From Pirellulales bacterium (GTDB lineage Bacteria; Planctomycetota; Planctomycetia; Pirellulales; UBA1268): DNA of 42,672 nt. The stretch is from positions 1 through 42,672 of the forward strand of contig JADHNY010000024.1 of assembly GCA_016779265.1 (NCBI GenBank), in the 5' to 3' direction. Positions 1 to 7,907 of the stretch are shown one piece after another. The position numbers and the translations under genes were made by a program. Numbering within the stretch: position 1 is the first letter of the stretch; each line of letters begins with the position of its first letter. The notes under the pieces were generated by a model, which made no database searches, was not told the DNA's origin, and worked only from the letters and a program-made list of their open reading frames with translations.

Positions 1-1
1 A

Positions 2-760
2 CTGGAGACCCGCTGGGTCCGTCACTCGATCGACGATCCACTGGTCGTTGATCAGTTATGGGCGTCTGTTGATGAGCAGAAACTTCCCCGCGACCTACGG
101 GAACGTCTTGCCGCCAACGGGCTGCGGGCCGGCCTCGTGCCGTGGCCCCTGCCGCCAGACCTAGCGGAGCGGTTTGCGTATCTGCAAGAGCCCATAGAGC
201 CAACTGACCAGCCCGCTGCAGACGACACGCTGTTGCCTGATGTGTCGCTGCAGACACTACGGCTTCTCCCTGGCCGGCACAGCGAAGTCGTGGCCACTCC
301 TGCAACCGCTGAGATGGTGGTGCTGATGCGAGACCAGCAGCAGCTCTGTGGCACGACCTACCATCAGGCTTCAGCGGTGTTTGAAGTCACAGCCCACGCA
401 GCAGCCGACGGAAAAACCGCCGTCAACCTGGTGCCGGTGATCAAGCATGGCGACCAACGCCGTGAGTGGATTGGCGAAGAAGGGGTGTTTCGTCTCGAAG
501 CTGGCCAGTGCCGCGAGCACCTGGACGAGCTCGAGCTGTCACTGGAGCTCGCCGACAACGCTGTGCTTGTTGTCACTGCGGCAGGCCCGCCGAGTTCCAC
601 TGTTGGCGACGCCTTTTTCCGAGGCCGCAACATGCCTCGGACTCCTCAGCAGACCCTCGTGATCAGGCCGCTTACCCGTACGACCGATCCCGTCTTCACC
701 AATACCGACGCCCTCACCGTCTCTCCGACAACAGCGGGTGAGAGGCGTCTCAAAGACTGA
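2..760 (+). CDS. Hypothetical protein, C-terminal part (5' end outside window)
   Basis: The reading frame is open from base 2 to the TGA at 758-760, so 252 codons are visible and the start lies upstream of the window. An internal GTG at 137 would give 207 residues, but the codons before it read as ordinary protein (…DEQKLPRDLRERLAANGLRAG…), so I treat the gene as truncated by the window edge. That segment resembles one I have seen in planctomycete hypothetical proteins (an LP..LR.RL.ANG.R.G pattern); this is recollection, not a search result. No catalytic motif or membrane segment is visible in the part present. The next gene starts 248 bp downstream on the same strand. Function unknown. Confidence 0.65.
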   Translation: METRWVRHSIDDPLVVDQLWASVDEQKLPRDLRERLAANGLRAGLVPWPLPPDLAERFAYLQEPIEPTDQPAADDTLLPDVSLQTLRLLPGRHSEVVATPATAEMVVLMRDQQQLCGTTYHQASAVFEVTAHAAADGKTAVNLVPVIKHGDQRREWIGEEGVFRLEAGQCREHLDELELSLELADNAVLVVTAAGPPSSTVGDAFFRGRNMPRTPQQTLVIRPLTRTTDPVFTNTDALTVSPTTAGERRLKD

Positions 761-1008
761 TCCGGCGATAGTCGGTGAATGTCTCATACGGGAAGACTCT
801 AGGGGTTGTGTTGTCTGTAACTCCGAGGGGCTGTCCTCCGGTCTTTGGGGAAGACTCCACGGCTGCGGAAGATGCGGCATTTCGGGAGTCTGCACGACGG
901 TGGCATCCCAGGCTGGTCGCTGCGAGTCAGCGATGCCGATGAGCCGACGAAGAGATCTTCGCTTCAGCACTCGGTGATCGCACACACTCGTAGCAGGCAC
1001 GACCACTT

Positions 1009-2625
1009 ATGGCCCCTTCCGCAACGCCTGGAAACCGCCCCCGTCCGCTGACCATTCTGGCCGCAGCGTTTCTCGCTGGTGGGGCAGCAGCAGTTGGCCT
1101 CAACCATTATCTCGATGTGTACCTGTCGCAGCGGAAGCCGGTTGTTGAGTCGGAGCCGATCTTTATTGCCATGCGGTCTCTGCCTTCCGGAGCTCCGATC
1201 ACTGTTTGGGATGTGGCGTTACGGAACTGGCCGAAGGCCATGCTGCCCACCACGGCGATGCGGGTTGAGGACTCGTTTGAGGGCATGCAGCTGAAGATGC
1301 CGCTGAGGGAGGGCCAGCCGCTGCTCTCCGTGCAGCTTGAGCCGGCCCTTGCCGCGTCGAAGATGGCTGCTGAGCCAGGTGACGATGGCGAGATGATCGC
1401 GATCGATGATCGCACAAAGATTCAGATGAACTGGCCCACCCAGCCACCACGAACACCCGCAACTCCTGCCACAACCGACACCACCGGTGTCGCACCTGCT
1501 GCGAGCCAGCCGATCTCCGCTCCATCGACAGCGGTTGTGGCAGACGATCGGTTGAGCATTCCAAAGACTTCTGACCGACTGTCCGTGCAGCCGGAGGAAG
1601 ACCGTCTCGCGGTCCGCCCACAGGATGATCGGCTCTCAGTTCGTCCCCCACAGGATGACCGCCTGTCAGTTCGACCCGTCACACAACCAGAGCCTGTCAG
1701 TCTCCCACCTGTGGTCGACGAGCCTGTCGCCGAGCCCGTGGAGACGGTTGCCCTGACACCTCCAGCCGCCACAGAGACTCCTGTGATGCCGCCGGCTGAC
1801 CAGATCGCCGAGGAGGCTCCTCCGACACCGGCGACAGCCCCGAGCGAGCCTGTTCGCGAACCGATCCCAGAAATCCAGATTCCCTCACCGGTTGCCTCGC
1901 AGCCTACTCCTTCGCTCCAGGCCATCGCTGACGTGCAGCCCACTCCAGCTCTCGTGACGACAGCCACCCCCACAGCTGCGGCGGCAGTTGCTGCACCAGC
2001 AGTGACCGCACCAGTATCCCGGCCGCCTGCCCCACGTCCGGCCGCTGAACGTGTTGCCTCAACGCAGCCTGTCGCACCCGTAACACCAGCGATAGTGCCG
2101 TCGCAGCGGCATCTTGTGGTTCCCGAACGGATTGCCGTGATGGTCGACGAAGTCACGGCATCAGCCACACCAGCTCCGCCCCAAAACGCTCCTCAGCCTG
2201 CGAGCGAGCAGCTGCGGAGGCTCACTCCTCCCGCCGCTTCGCGCCCCGCCGTCAGCAGTAAGCCGACGATGAGTGTGGTGCGACCTGCTCAGCCGGCCAG
2301 TCCAGCGGCAGTTCGCCCGAACCCTCTGCGAAGCCAGACGGCTCGCCCTGCACAGTTCGCCCCGGTTACCACGCAAACCAGGCCGTTGACCACACAGCGA
2401 CCAGCCTCGCAGACCACCCTGCGGGTTCCCCCGGTTGCCATCCCCACGCAGATGGCACCGCAGTCCATCAATCAGTCTGCTCAGAATGCTCAGTCTGACC
2501 TGAACGCTGAGGCCGACGATGCAGAAGATGCACCGATGTTTCCCCGGATGTCTGCCCGGATCGAAAAGGTGGGCGAAGACTGGACACGGTTCCGCCAGAG
2601 CATCTTTGGCAGCAGTGAGGAGTGA
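1009..2625 (+). CDS. CpaB/RcpC-like SAF-domain protein with long Pro/Ala-rich tail
   Basis: The 538-residue product has a membrane segment at about residues 14-31, followed by a short SAF-like domain (about 48-110: ..VESEPIFIAMRSLPSGAPIT.., ..LREGQPLLSVQLEP). This is the arrangement of the Flp pilus assembly protein CpaB/RcpC, which in its family sits in the inner membrane facing the periplasm. From about residue 140 to 500 the protein is low complexity, rich in Pro, Ala, Thr, Val and Gln, with five DRLS/A repeats at about 180-223. A short better-ordered end (..FPRMSARIEKVGEDWTRFRQSIFG..) closes it. No other Flp/Tad genes are in the window, so a pilus role is only a family inference. The ATG at 1009 is the first start, and no strong ribosome binding site is visible. 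It converges on the oxidoreductase gene 52 bp away. Confidence 0.75.
   Translation: MAPSATPGNRPRPLTILAAAFLAGGAAAVGLNHYLDVYLSQRKPVVESEPIFIAMRSLPSGAPITVWDVALRNWPKAMLPTTAMRVEDSFEGMQLKMPLREGQPLLSVQLEPALAASKMAAEPGDDGEMIAIDDRTKIQMNWPTQPPRTPATPATTDTTGVAPAASQPISAPSTAVVADDRLSIPKTSDRLSVQPEEDRLAVRPQDDRLSVRPPQDDRLSVRPVTQPEPVSLPPVVDEPVAEPVETVALTPPAATETPVMPPADQIAEEAPPTPATAPSEPVREPIPEIQIPSPVASQPTPSLQAIADVQPTPALVTTATPTAAAAVAAPAVTAPVSRPPAPRPAAERVASTQPVAPVTPAIVPSQRHLVVPERIAVMVDEVTASATPAPPQNAPQPASEQLRRLTPPAASRPAVSSKPTMSVVRPAQPASPAAVRPNPLRSQTARPAQFAPVTTQTRPLTTQRPASQTTLRVPPVAIPTQMAPQSINQSAQNAQSDLNAEADDAEDAPMFPRMSARIEKVGEDWTRFRQSIFGSSEE
1546..1677 (+). repeat. In-frame DRLSV-type peptide repeat
   Basis: Five copies of a DRL(S/A)(I/V) unit with variable spacers lie inside the SAF-protein tail: DRLSIPKTS, DRLSVQPEE, DRLAVRPQD, DRLSVRPPQD and DRLSVRPVT. 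At DNA level the copies are related but diverged, mainly at third positions, so they look like an old expansion held by selection on the peptide. Confidence 0.75.
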
Positions 2626-2677
2626 ACTGGAGGCCCAGTGAACTCGAGACCCCATGAAGGGGTGCTGACTGACATCA

Positions 2678-3670
2678 TCAGTCAATCGTGATCACGATCT
2701 TGCCAGTCAGGCCTCCTGAGAGGCCCACCGTACTCGACTCCTGAAGCAGATGGGCCTCCGCGGTCGCCTCCAATGGCAGCACTCGGTCGATCCCTGCCCG
2801 CAGCCCGTCTTCCATCCAGCGATTGAGCAACGCAGCGGCCGCCGCCTGCGACTGGGCAGATGCCTTAAACATCACAAACCCGATCAGCTGGCACTGTTTG
2901 ACGTAGAAAGGCCCCAGCGGCAGTTGCGGACGAGCGTCACGGCCCGCCATCACAATCATTCGCCCACCTTCGCTGAGCATGGTCACCGCCTGATCGAAGT
3001 TCGGCTCACGACGGGTTTCCCAGTGGAGGTTCACGCCACCGGGAGCGGCGGCGGCGACCTGCTCCAGCAGCGTCGTGTCGTGGTAGTCCAGTACGACATC
3101 AGCTCCGAGCTGCTCTACGAGAGTGCGTTTCTCCGGCGTGCCCGCGGTCGCGATGACATGTCCTCCGAGCCGCTTGGCGATCTGCACAACCATCTGGCCG
3201 ACACCACCGCTGCCGCCATGGACAAAGAGCGTCTCGCCCGCCGTTAGCCGCCCATGGTCCACTAGGCCGAGGCAGGCAGTGATCCCCACCAAGGCCGAGG
3301 CAGCCGCCTCGACATCTGTGACCTTCTCCGGAGTCGGATAGAGCCAACACTCATCGACAACCACAAACTCGCAAAAGGTGCCCTGCCGTCCCAGCAGCCC
3401 CTGATTTGAGCCCCACACCCGCATCCCCGGACGAAGTCGATCCACGTCTTCGCCGACCGACACCACCTCGCCGGCCAGATCGCAGCCGACCACAAACGGC
3501 TGTGGCAGCGACATGGCTACGGTGCCGCTGCGGACATAGGTGTCGATTGGATTGACCGCCGCCGCCCGCACACGCACAAGCACCTGCCGTGGACCTGGCT
3601 TCGGCTCCGGTAGCTGCACGATCTGGATCACCTCGGGGCCACCAGTCTCGGTGATCACCGCAGCTTTCAT
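2678..3670 (-). CDS. Zinc-independent NAD(P)H:quinone oxidoreductase-like protein (MDR superfamily)
   Basis: The 330-residue protein has the full medium-chain dehydrogenase/reductase layout. The N-terminal GroES-like half contains KAAVITETGGPEV.. and ..AAAVNPIDTYVRSG, typical of quinone oxidoreductases. The Rossmann motif HGGSGGVGQ is at residues 151-159. The zinc-ligand cysteines of alcohol dehydrogenases are absent, so it should be a QOR-type enzyme reducing quinones or enones with NADPH in the cytoplasm; the substrate cannot be read from the sequence. Its ATG overlaps the stop of the upstream zinc-ribbon gene in an ATGA (3667-3670), so the two are probably translationally coupled. The gene ends 52 bp from the convergent SAF gene, where short hairpins (stem TGACTGA/TCAGTCA) lack a T-run. 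Confidence 0.9.
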   Translation of the reverse strand: MKAAVITETGGPEVIQIVQLPEPKPGPRQVLVRVRAAAVNPIDTYVRSGTVAMSLPQPFVVGCDLAGEVVSVGEDVDRLRPGMRVWGSNQGLLGRQGTFCEFVVVDECWLYPTPEKVTDVEAAASALVGITACLGLVDHGRLTAGETLFVHGGSGGVGQMVVQIAKRLGGHVIATAGTPEKRTLVEQLGADVVLDYHDTTLLEQVAAAAPGGVNLHWETRREPNFDQAVTMLSEGGRMIVMAGRDARPQLPLGPFYVKQCQLIGFVMFKASAQSQAAAAALLNRWMEDGLRAGIDRVLPLEATAEAHLLQESSTVGLSGGLTGKIVITID

Positions 3671-4197
3671 GCAGAGGCCTCCTCGGCATTCGAGCGATCT
3701 CTCACCAGCAGCGCCCCACCCACAGCGATCACCACACCAATGCCACCGATCACCGTGAGCGTCGTGGCAGAAGACTTGCCCACTCTGCCCAGGTTCTTTG
3801 CCCGGTATTCACCGACCGTCTCATCTCGCTCAACATCAGCCACCTGCAGTTCCTTCCACGCGGCATAGACCTTCATGAAGGGGGCGCGAGAGATCTCGTA
3901 CCGCACCCGCTCAATGTCAAAGTCGAGACGGGTGACTGAGGTAATCCAGGCAGCAAGCCCCCAGCAGACTAGGGCAATCACCACACCTCCGGCGATCAGT
4001 CCCTGCCGCAGTGTCCATCGCCGAGGTCCGGCCGACGCAGCGGTATCCGGGTCAGCGGAGGGGAGCTGACTGAGTTCGCGAAAGTTGGGAACGGTGACCG
4101 TTCGTTCGCAGCCATCGCAGCGGACCTCACCACCAGCCTGTCCCTTGCTGACGCGGGTCTCTGCCCCACAATCGCACCGCAGTCGATAAAGCTGCAT
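3667..4197 (-). CDS. Zinc-ribbon membrane protein, two predicted transmembrane segments
   Basis: I start this 176-residue protein at the ATG at 4197, because GGGGAG lies about 10 bp upstream and the zinc-ribbon begins at once. A longer GTG start at 4254 would add 19 unremarkable residues. The N-terminus has C8 and C10, then C27 and C30 (CxC…CxxC), a likely zinc ribbon. A membrane helix follows (about 65-85, LIAGGVVIALVCWGLAAWI). A charged domain (about 90-140) and a second membrane helix (about 147-165, TTLTVIGGIGVVIAVGGALL) come before a short tail. The ribbon would be cytoplasmic and the middle domain periplasmic. It overlaps the downstream oxidoreductase by 4 bp. Function unknown. Confidence 0.75.
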   Translation of the reverse strand: MQLYRLRCDCGAETRVSKGQAGGEVRCDGCERTVTVPNFRELSQLPSADPDTAASAGPRRWTLRQGLIAGGVVIALVCWGLAAWITSVTRLDFDIERVRYEISRAPFMKVYAAWKELQVADVERDETVGEYRAKNLGRVGKSSATTLTVIGGIGVVIAVGGALLVRDRSNAEEASA

Positions 4198-4819
4198 CGC
4201 CAAGAAACTCCCCGTTTTTTCGCTCTCATCCGCCCTGTTGGGCCAAAGCCGCACCGCCCACGCGTCGTCGCGTCGCCGAGCCTGCCACGGCAGGGTTTCC
4301 GCCGTCGGAAGTTTTTAGCACACGCGTCCGCAAAACCGGATTTTCAGACATTTATTTCAGAAAAAAAGTTGGCCTTCCGACTGCCCGACAGCCATAATCT
4401 CTCGTCCAGGCAGGAAGCCATGGGCACCCCCGAGTCACCCTCGGGATTTCACATCCGTCCTCCCTTCTGCATGTCCGTTGGTCTGTTTCGCCCCCGAGTT
4501 CCTCCCACCTGTGACCGGGGCAGGCGACCGTGACGCATTCAGGGATGTTCGCCGTCTTGGACCGCGTTGATTCCTTTGCACACATCTATCGGAAAGTGCC
4601 GCCGGACCCCCTCCGGTGTGCAACGCCTCACAACCACCCCGCGACAGTCCATCTGCTGCCCGTTTCGGGTGAGGTTCTGGACTTCGCTGTGCCTTGAATC
4701 AGACTGTCGGCACACGACGTGAACGTAAACGGATTTGGCTGGCAAGTGACCTGAACACGATTGACAACGCAGCGATACCCGGACCCGCCGTCACGTCCGG
4801 TTTCTGAAGGAGATTTGCA
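4198..4819. other. Long intergenic region between divergent genes, with a candidate promoter for the sigma-factor gene
   Basis: This 622-bp stretch holds no convincing gene. The ORFs in it are short, minus-strand and without a recognisable product. It separates the minus-strand zinc-ribbon gene from the plus-strand sigma-factor gene. It contains an AT-rich patch near 4335-4370, a promoter-like pair at 4369-4398 and a small hairpin (CCCG-ttt-CGGG) near 4660. If the promoter is right, the sigma-factor mRNA has an unusually long leader of about 410 nt. Confidence 0.6.
4369..4398 (+). promoter_or_regulatory. Candidate sigma-70 promoter upstream of rpoD
   Basis: TTGGCC (4369-4374) and CATAAT (4393-4398) are separated by 18 bp, just downstream of an A/T-rich run. 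It is the best match I found in the region, but it lies about 420 bp from the start codon, so a nearer promoter could exist. A TTGACA at 4761-4766 has no fitting -10. Confidence 0.4.
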
Positions 4820-6403
4820 TTGTACGACTCGCTCTTGGACGAACTTGAAGACGACGTTGTCACCACGCCTGGTGAGGTCGATGACCTGGCCAACAAAAGT
4901 GACGAAGCAGAAGACGGCGTCGAGTCCGGACTGATCGCCGACGGCGATAGCTCATCCGGCGACGATAGTGACAAGGACGCAGACGGCGATTCTTCCAGTG
5001 ATGCCGAGGAGGTGCTGCTGGAGCAGGCCGAGAACTGGTCAGACGACCCAGTTCGCATGTACCTGACGCAGATGGGTGAGATTCCTCTGCTCACGCGTGC
5101 CCAAGAGATTTACCTCGCCCGACAGATTGAAACCACTCGGGCGGCGTTCCGAGCAAAGCTGATTGAGTGCGAGTATGTCGGCAACTACGCGTTCAAGGTG
5201 CTCTCGCGGGTCCATCGTGGCGAGCTTCCTTTTGACCGCACGGTGCAGGTCTCTGTCACCGACCGGCTTGAGAAGGAGCAGATCCTCGGTCGTCTGCCAC
5301 ACAATCTGCGGACCCTCGAGGTGCTCATCCAGCAGAACAAGGCGGACTACCGGATCGCCCTCTCTAAGAAGCGGAAGATGGGCGAACGGCGGGCTGCCTG
5401 GGCTCGACTCGGTCGTCGTCGCAAGCGATGCGTCCGGCTGATCGAAGAACTCGGCCTGCGGACCCAGCGGATCGAGGCCAAGATTCCAGAACTGGAGCAC
5501 CATTGCCGTCGAGTCCTGGAACTGCGAAGCAAAATTCTTGCCAGCCGCAAGGCGAAGCAGCCACCTTCGGCTCGCCAGGAACTCGTGCAGGAGTATCGTT
5601 CGATTCTCCAGCAGTGTCAGGAGACGCCTGCCAGCCTTGCCCGTCGGATGAAGGAGATCCGCAAGATCTTCGCCGAGTACCAGAAGGCCAAGCGTGGTCT
5701 CTCGGAAGGCAACCTCCGACTGGTGGTGTCGATCGCCAAGAAGTACCGCAATCGAGGCCTGTCGTTCCTCGACCTCATTCAGGAGGGCAACGCCGGCCTG
5801 ATGCGTGCAGTCGATAAGTTCGAATATCGACGAGGCTTTAAGTTCTGCACCTACGCGACCTGGTGGATCCGGCAGGCGATCACCCGTGCGGTGGCTGACC
5901 AAAGCCGCACGATCCGAATCCCGGTCCACATGGTGGAGACGATGAGCCGCGTGCGGAACGTCGCTCGACAGCTGCTGCAGGAATACGGACGCGAGCCGAC
6001 GATCGAGGAGATCGCCGCCCGGGCTGGCACGCCTGTCGATGAGACGCGTCGCGTCACGGCCATGAGCCGGTATCCGATCAGCCTCGACCGGCCGGTAGGC
6101 AACAGCGAAGACAGCCACTTCGGCGACCTGCTGCCAGACACCGGTGCTGAGAATCCAGCCGTGGGAGCGGCTCAGGAGATGCTCCGCAATCGGATCAGCA
6201 AGGTGTTGAAGAGCCTGTCGTACCGAGAGCGAGAGATCATCAAACTCCGTTACGGTCTCGGCGATGGCTACAGCTATACGCTTGAGGAAGTCGGTCACAT
6301 CTTCAAGGTCACCCGTGAGCGTATCCGACAGATCGAAGCCAAGGCTGTCCGCAAGCTGCAGGCACCCGCTCGCAGCGAGGAGCTCTCCGGCTTCCTCGAC
6401 TAG
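4820..6403 (+). CDS. rpoD: Primary-type sigma-70 factor (RpoD/SigA family)
   Basis: The 527-residue protein directs RNA polymerase to housekeeping promoters. The start is TTG at 4820, chosen because GAAGGAG lies 7 bp before it. The N-terminus (about 1-70) is a very acidic, Ser-rich stretch with two DGDSSS copies in place of a recognisable region 1.1. Region 1.2 follows (DPVRMYLTQMGEIPLLTR), then a long basic non-conserved region. Region 2 runs from LSEGNLRLVVSIAKKYRNRG through YATWWIRQAITRAVADQSR. Region 3 contains IPVHMVET. Region 4.2 contains TLEEVGHIFKVTRERIRQIE, and the protein ends in ELSGFLD as in primary sigma factors. Alternative sigma-70 group 2 proteins look similar, so primary is likely rather than proven. 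A terminator follows at once. Confidence 0.88.
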   Translation: MYDSLLDELEDDVVTTPGEVDDLANKSDEAEDGVESGLIADGDSSSGDDSDKDADGDSSSDAEEVLLEQAENWSDDPVRMYLTQMGEIPLLTRAQEIYLARQIETTRAAFRAKLIECEYVGNYAFKVLSRVHRGELPFDRTVQVSVTDRLEKEQILGRLPHNLRTLEVLIQQNKADYRIALSKKRKMGERRAAWARLGRRRKRCVRLIEELGLRTQRIEAKIPELEHHCRRVLELRSKILASRKAKQPPSARQELVQEYRSILQQCQETPASLARRMKEIRKIFAEYQKAKRGLSEGNLRLVVSIAKKYRNRGLSFLDLIQEGNAGLMRAVDKFEYRRGFKFCTYATWWIRQAITRAVADQSRTIRIPVHMVETMSRVRNVARQLLQEYGREPTIEEIAARAGTPVDETRRVTAMSRYPISLDRPVGNSEDSHFGDLLPDTGAENPAVGAAQEMLRNRISKVLKSLSYREREIIKLRYGLGDGYSYTLEEVGHIFKVTRERIRQIEAKAVRKLQAPARSEELSGFLD

Positions 6404-6421
6404 TCCTGACGCTTGAACACG

Positions 6422-6469
6422 AAGGGGACTGGCACATGCGGAACCTCCGCTGTCCCAGTCCCCTTTTTT
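6422..6469 (+). terminator. Rho-independent terminator of rpoD
   Basis: An 11-bp stem (AAGGGGACTGG at 6422-6432, CCAGTCCCCTT at 6455-6465) encloses an inner GCGGA/TCCGC hairpin and runs into six T. It starts 18 bp after the sigma-factor stop. It also argues against the longer start (6413) of the next gene, which would place codons inside the terminator. Confidence 0.88.
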
Positions 6470-6529
6470 ATGTCCACACCCACCGCCCGATCCCCACGAC
6501 CCGATCCCGTTGATGAGGAGCCTTCTTTC

Positions 6530-7066
6530 ATGATCCGTCACCTGCTTTCACTCGTTCTCGTCGTCTCGGTCATGACTAGCAGTGCACTCGCTGATGAGGT
6601 CTCCTTCCCGCGGACGACGATCGACCTCGGCACCGTGGTGCGTGATGTTGAAAAGTCGGTGGCCTTCTACACCAAGGGTGTTGGCTTCCGGCAGCTTGAA
6701 AGCTTTGACGTCTCCGCTGAGATCGCGGCCAGCGCCGGACTCACCGACAGCAAGTCACTCTCCATCCGGGTACTCGCCCTGGGGGATGGCCCGAATGCCA
6801 CCAAGCTGAAGCTGATGCAGGTCCCCGGCACCACGCCACGCACCGGTGACAACGACTTCATTCATTCCCACACCGGCTTCCGCTACCTGACGATCATGGT
6901 TGAAGACACCGACGCCGCTCTCGCGCGGCTTGCCGCGATTGGCGTGAAACCCCTCGCCAAGTCACCCGTTGCTCTCCCGGAAGACCTGGCTCCAGGGATG
7001 TTTCTCACCTGCGTGAAAGACCCTGATGGCAACGTGGTGGAGCTCATCGGCCCACGCAGCAACTAG
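6530..7066 (+). CDS. Secreted VOC (glyoxalase/dioxygenase) superfamily protein
   Basis: The 178-residue protein begins at ATG 6530, with GAGGAG 9 bp upstream. An in-frame start at 6413 is rejected because it lies within the sigma-factor terminator. The first 22 residues form a clear signal peptide (MIRHLLSLVLVVSVMTSSALA, then DE). The rest has the paired beta-alpha-beta-beta-beta modules of VOC proteins: TTIDLGTVVRDVEKSVAFYTKGVGF, then FRYLTIMVEDTDAALARL and FLTCVKDPDGNVVELIGP, including the usual DPDGNxxEL ending with its metal-ligand Glu. The reaction is unknown; glyoxalase I, dioxygenase and binding-protein roles all exist in this family. Export is unusual for it. Confidence 0.85.
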   Translation: MIRHLLSLVLVVSVMTSSALADEVSFPRTTIDLGTVVRDVEKSVAFYTKGVGFRQLESFDVSAEIAASAGLTDSKSLSIRVLALGDGPNATKLKLMQVPGTTPRTGDNDFIHSHTGFRYLTIMVEDTDAALARLAAIGVKPLAKSPVALPEDLAPGMFLTCVKDPDGNVVELIGPRSN

Positions 7067-7204
7067 CTGCCACCGGCTTCTCGGCGGCGTTTGCCCTTCA
7101 AGAGGCTCGTCGCTAACAAGCGGGACGCGCGGGCAGCACGCATGATGAATGCACACGGCTTCAGGACCGCATGGCCCTCAATCCCGTAGCTCAACACCAA
7201 CTGC

Positions 7205-7867
7205 TCAATCTGCAGCGGGGATGCGTCCGGTCGCTGTCAGGTAGCCGAGCACCTTCGTCGCCAGTTCGTCAGGCGTCGCCGCTGACGTATCAACCGTCAG
7301 CTCCGGAGCAAGCGGCTCCTCGTAGGGCTGATGGATTCCGGTGAAATCGCGTATTTCACCTGCCCGAGCCTTGCGGTAGAGCCCCTTGGGATCGCGTGAC
7401 TCGCAGACCTCCAGGGGAGCTTTTACGTAGACCTCGACAAAGTCCTCATCGCCGAGAGCCTTCCGCACGGCCTCGCGATCCTCCCGAAACGGACTGACAA
7501 ACGCGGTCAGCGTGATCAGCCCCGCCTGCGTAAACAGGCCGGCCACAGCACCAATCCGGCGAATATTTTCCGAACGGTCTTCCGGCGCGAAGCTCAGACC
7601 AAAACGGTTCGCAAATGCGTCGCCATACTCAGCCGCAAGCATAGCTGGCGCTGCATTGAGCCCCATCCGAACGTTGTCGCCATCAAGCACAAAACTCCGC
7701 AGACCAGCCGCATGCAGGCGATGATCCACCAGGTTCGCCAGGGTGCTCTTCCCACTCCCGGAGAGCCCCGTGAACCAGACCACGCAGCCGCGATGTCCGG
7801 CGGCTGACTCACGCGCTGCTCGACTCACGGCATGCTCGTGCCAGTGGACTTCAACCGGTTCGCTCAT
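7205..7867 (-). CDS. cysC: Adenylylsulfate (APS) kinase
   Basis: This 220-residue cytoplasmic enzyme phosphorylates adenosine 5'-phosphosulfate with ATP to give PAPS, for sulfate reduction or sulfonation. Visible motifs are the Walker A GLSGSGKS at 34-41, the DGDNVRMGLN segment, EDRSENIRRIGAVAGLF, the conserved FVSPFREDR loop, and DPKGLYRKARAGEI…FTGIHQPYEEP near the end. Length and motif order match single-domain CysC. No ATP sulfurylase (cysD/cysN) is in the window. GGAG precedes the start. It lies 40 bp downstream of the PDZ-protein gene on the same strand and could be cotranscribed with it. Confidence 0.95.
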   Translation of the reverse strand: MSEPVEVHWHEHAVSRAARESAAGHRGCVVWFTGLSGSGKSTLANLVDHRLHAAGLRSFVLDGDNVRMGLNAAPAMLAAEYGDAFANRFGLSFAPEDRSENIRRIGAVAGLFTQAGLITLTAFVSPFREDREAVRKALGDEDFVEVYVKAPLEVCESRDPKGLYRKARAGEIRDFTGIHQPYEEPLAPELTVDTSAATPDELATKVLGYLTATGRIPAAD

Positions 7868-7907
7868 TCATCGCTCCATCGTCCATGACGTCTGCGGGCA
7901 GCCTCAC

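Noticed and set aside
5039-6541. Long open frame (500 codons) antisense to the sigma-factor gene
   Set aside because: It mirrors the codon pattern of a clear rpoD on the other strand, carries no recognisable domain and spans the rpoD terminator.
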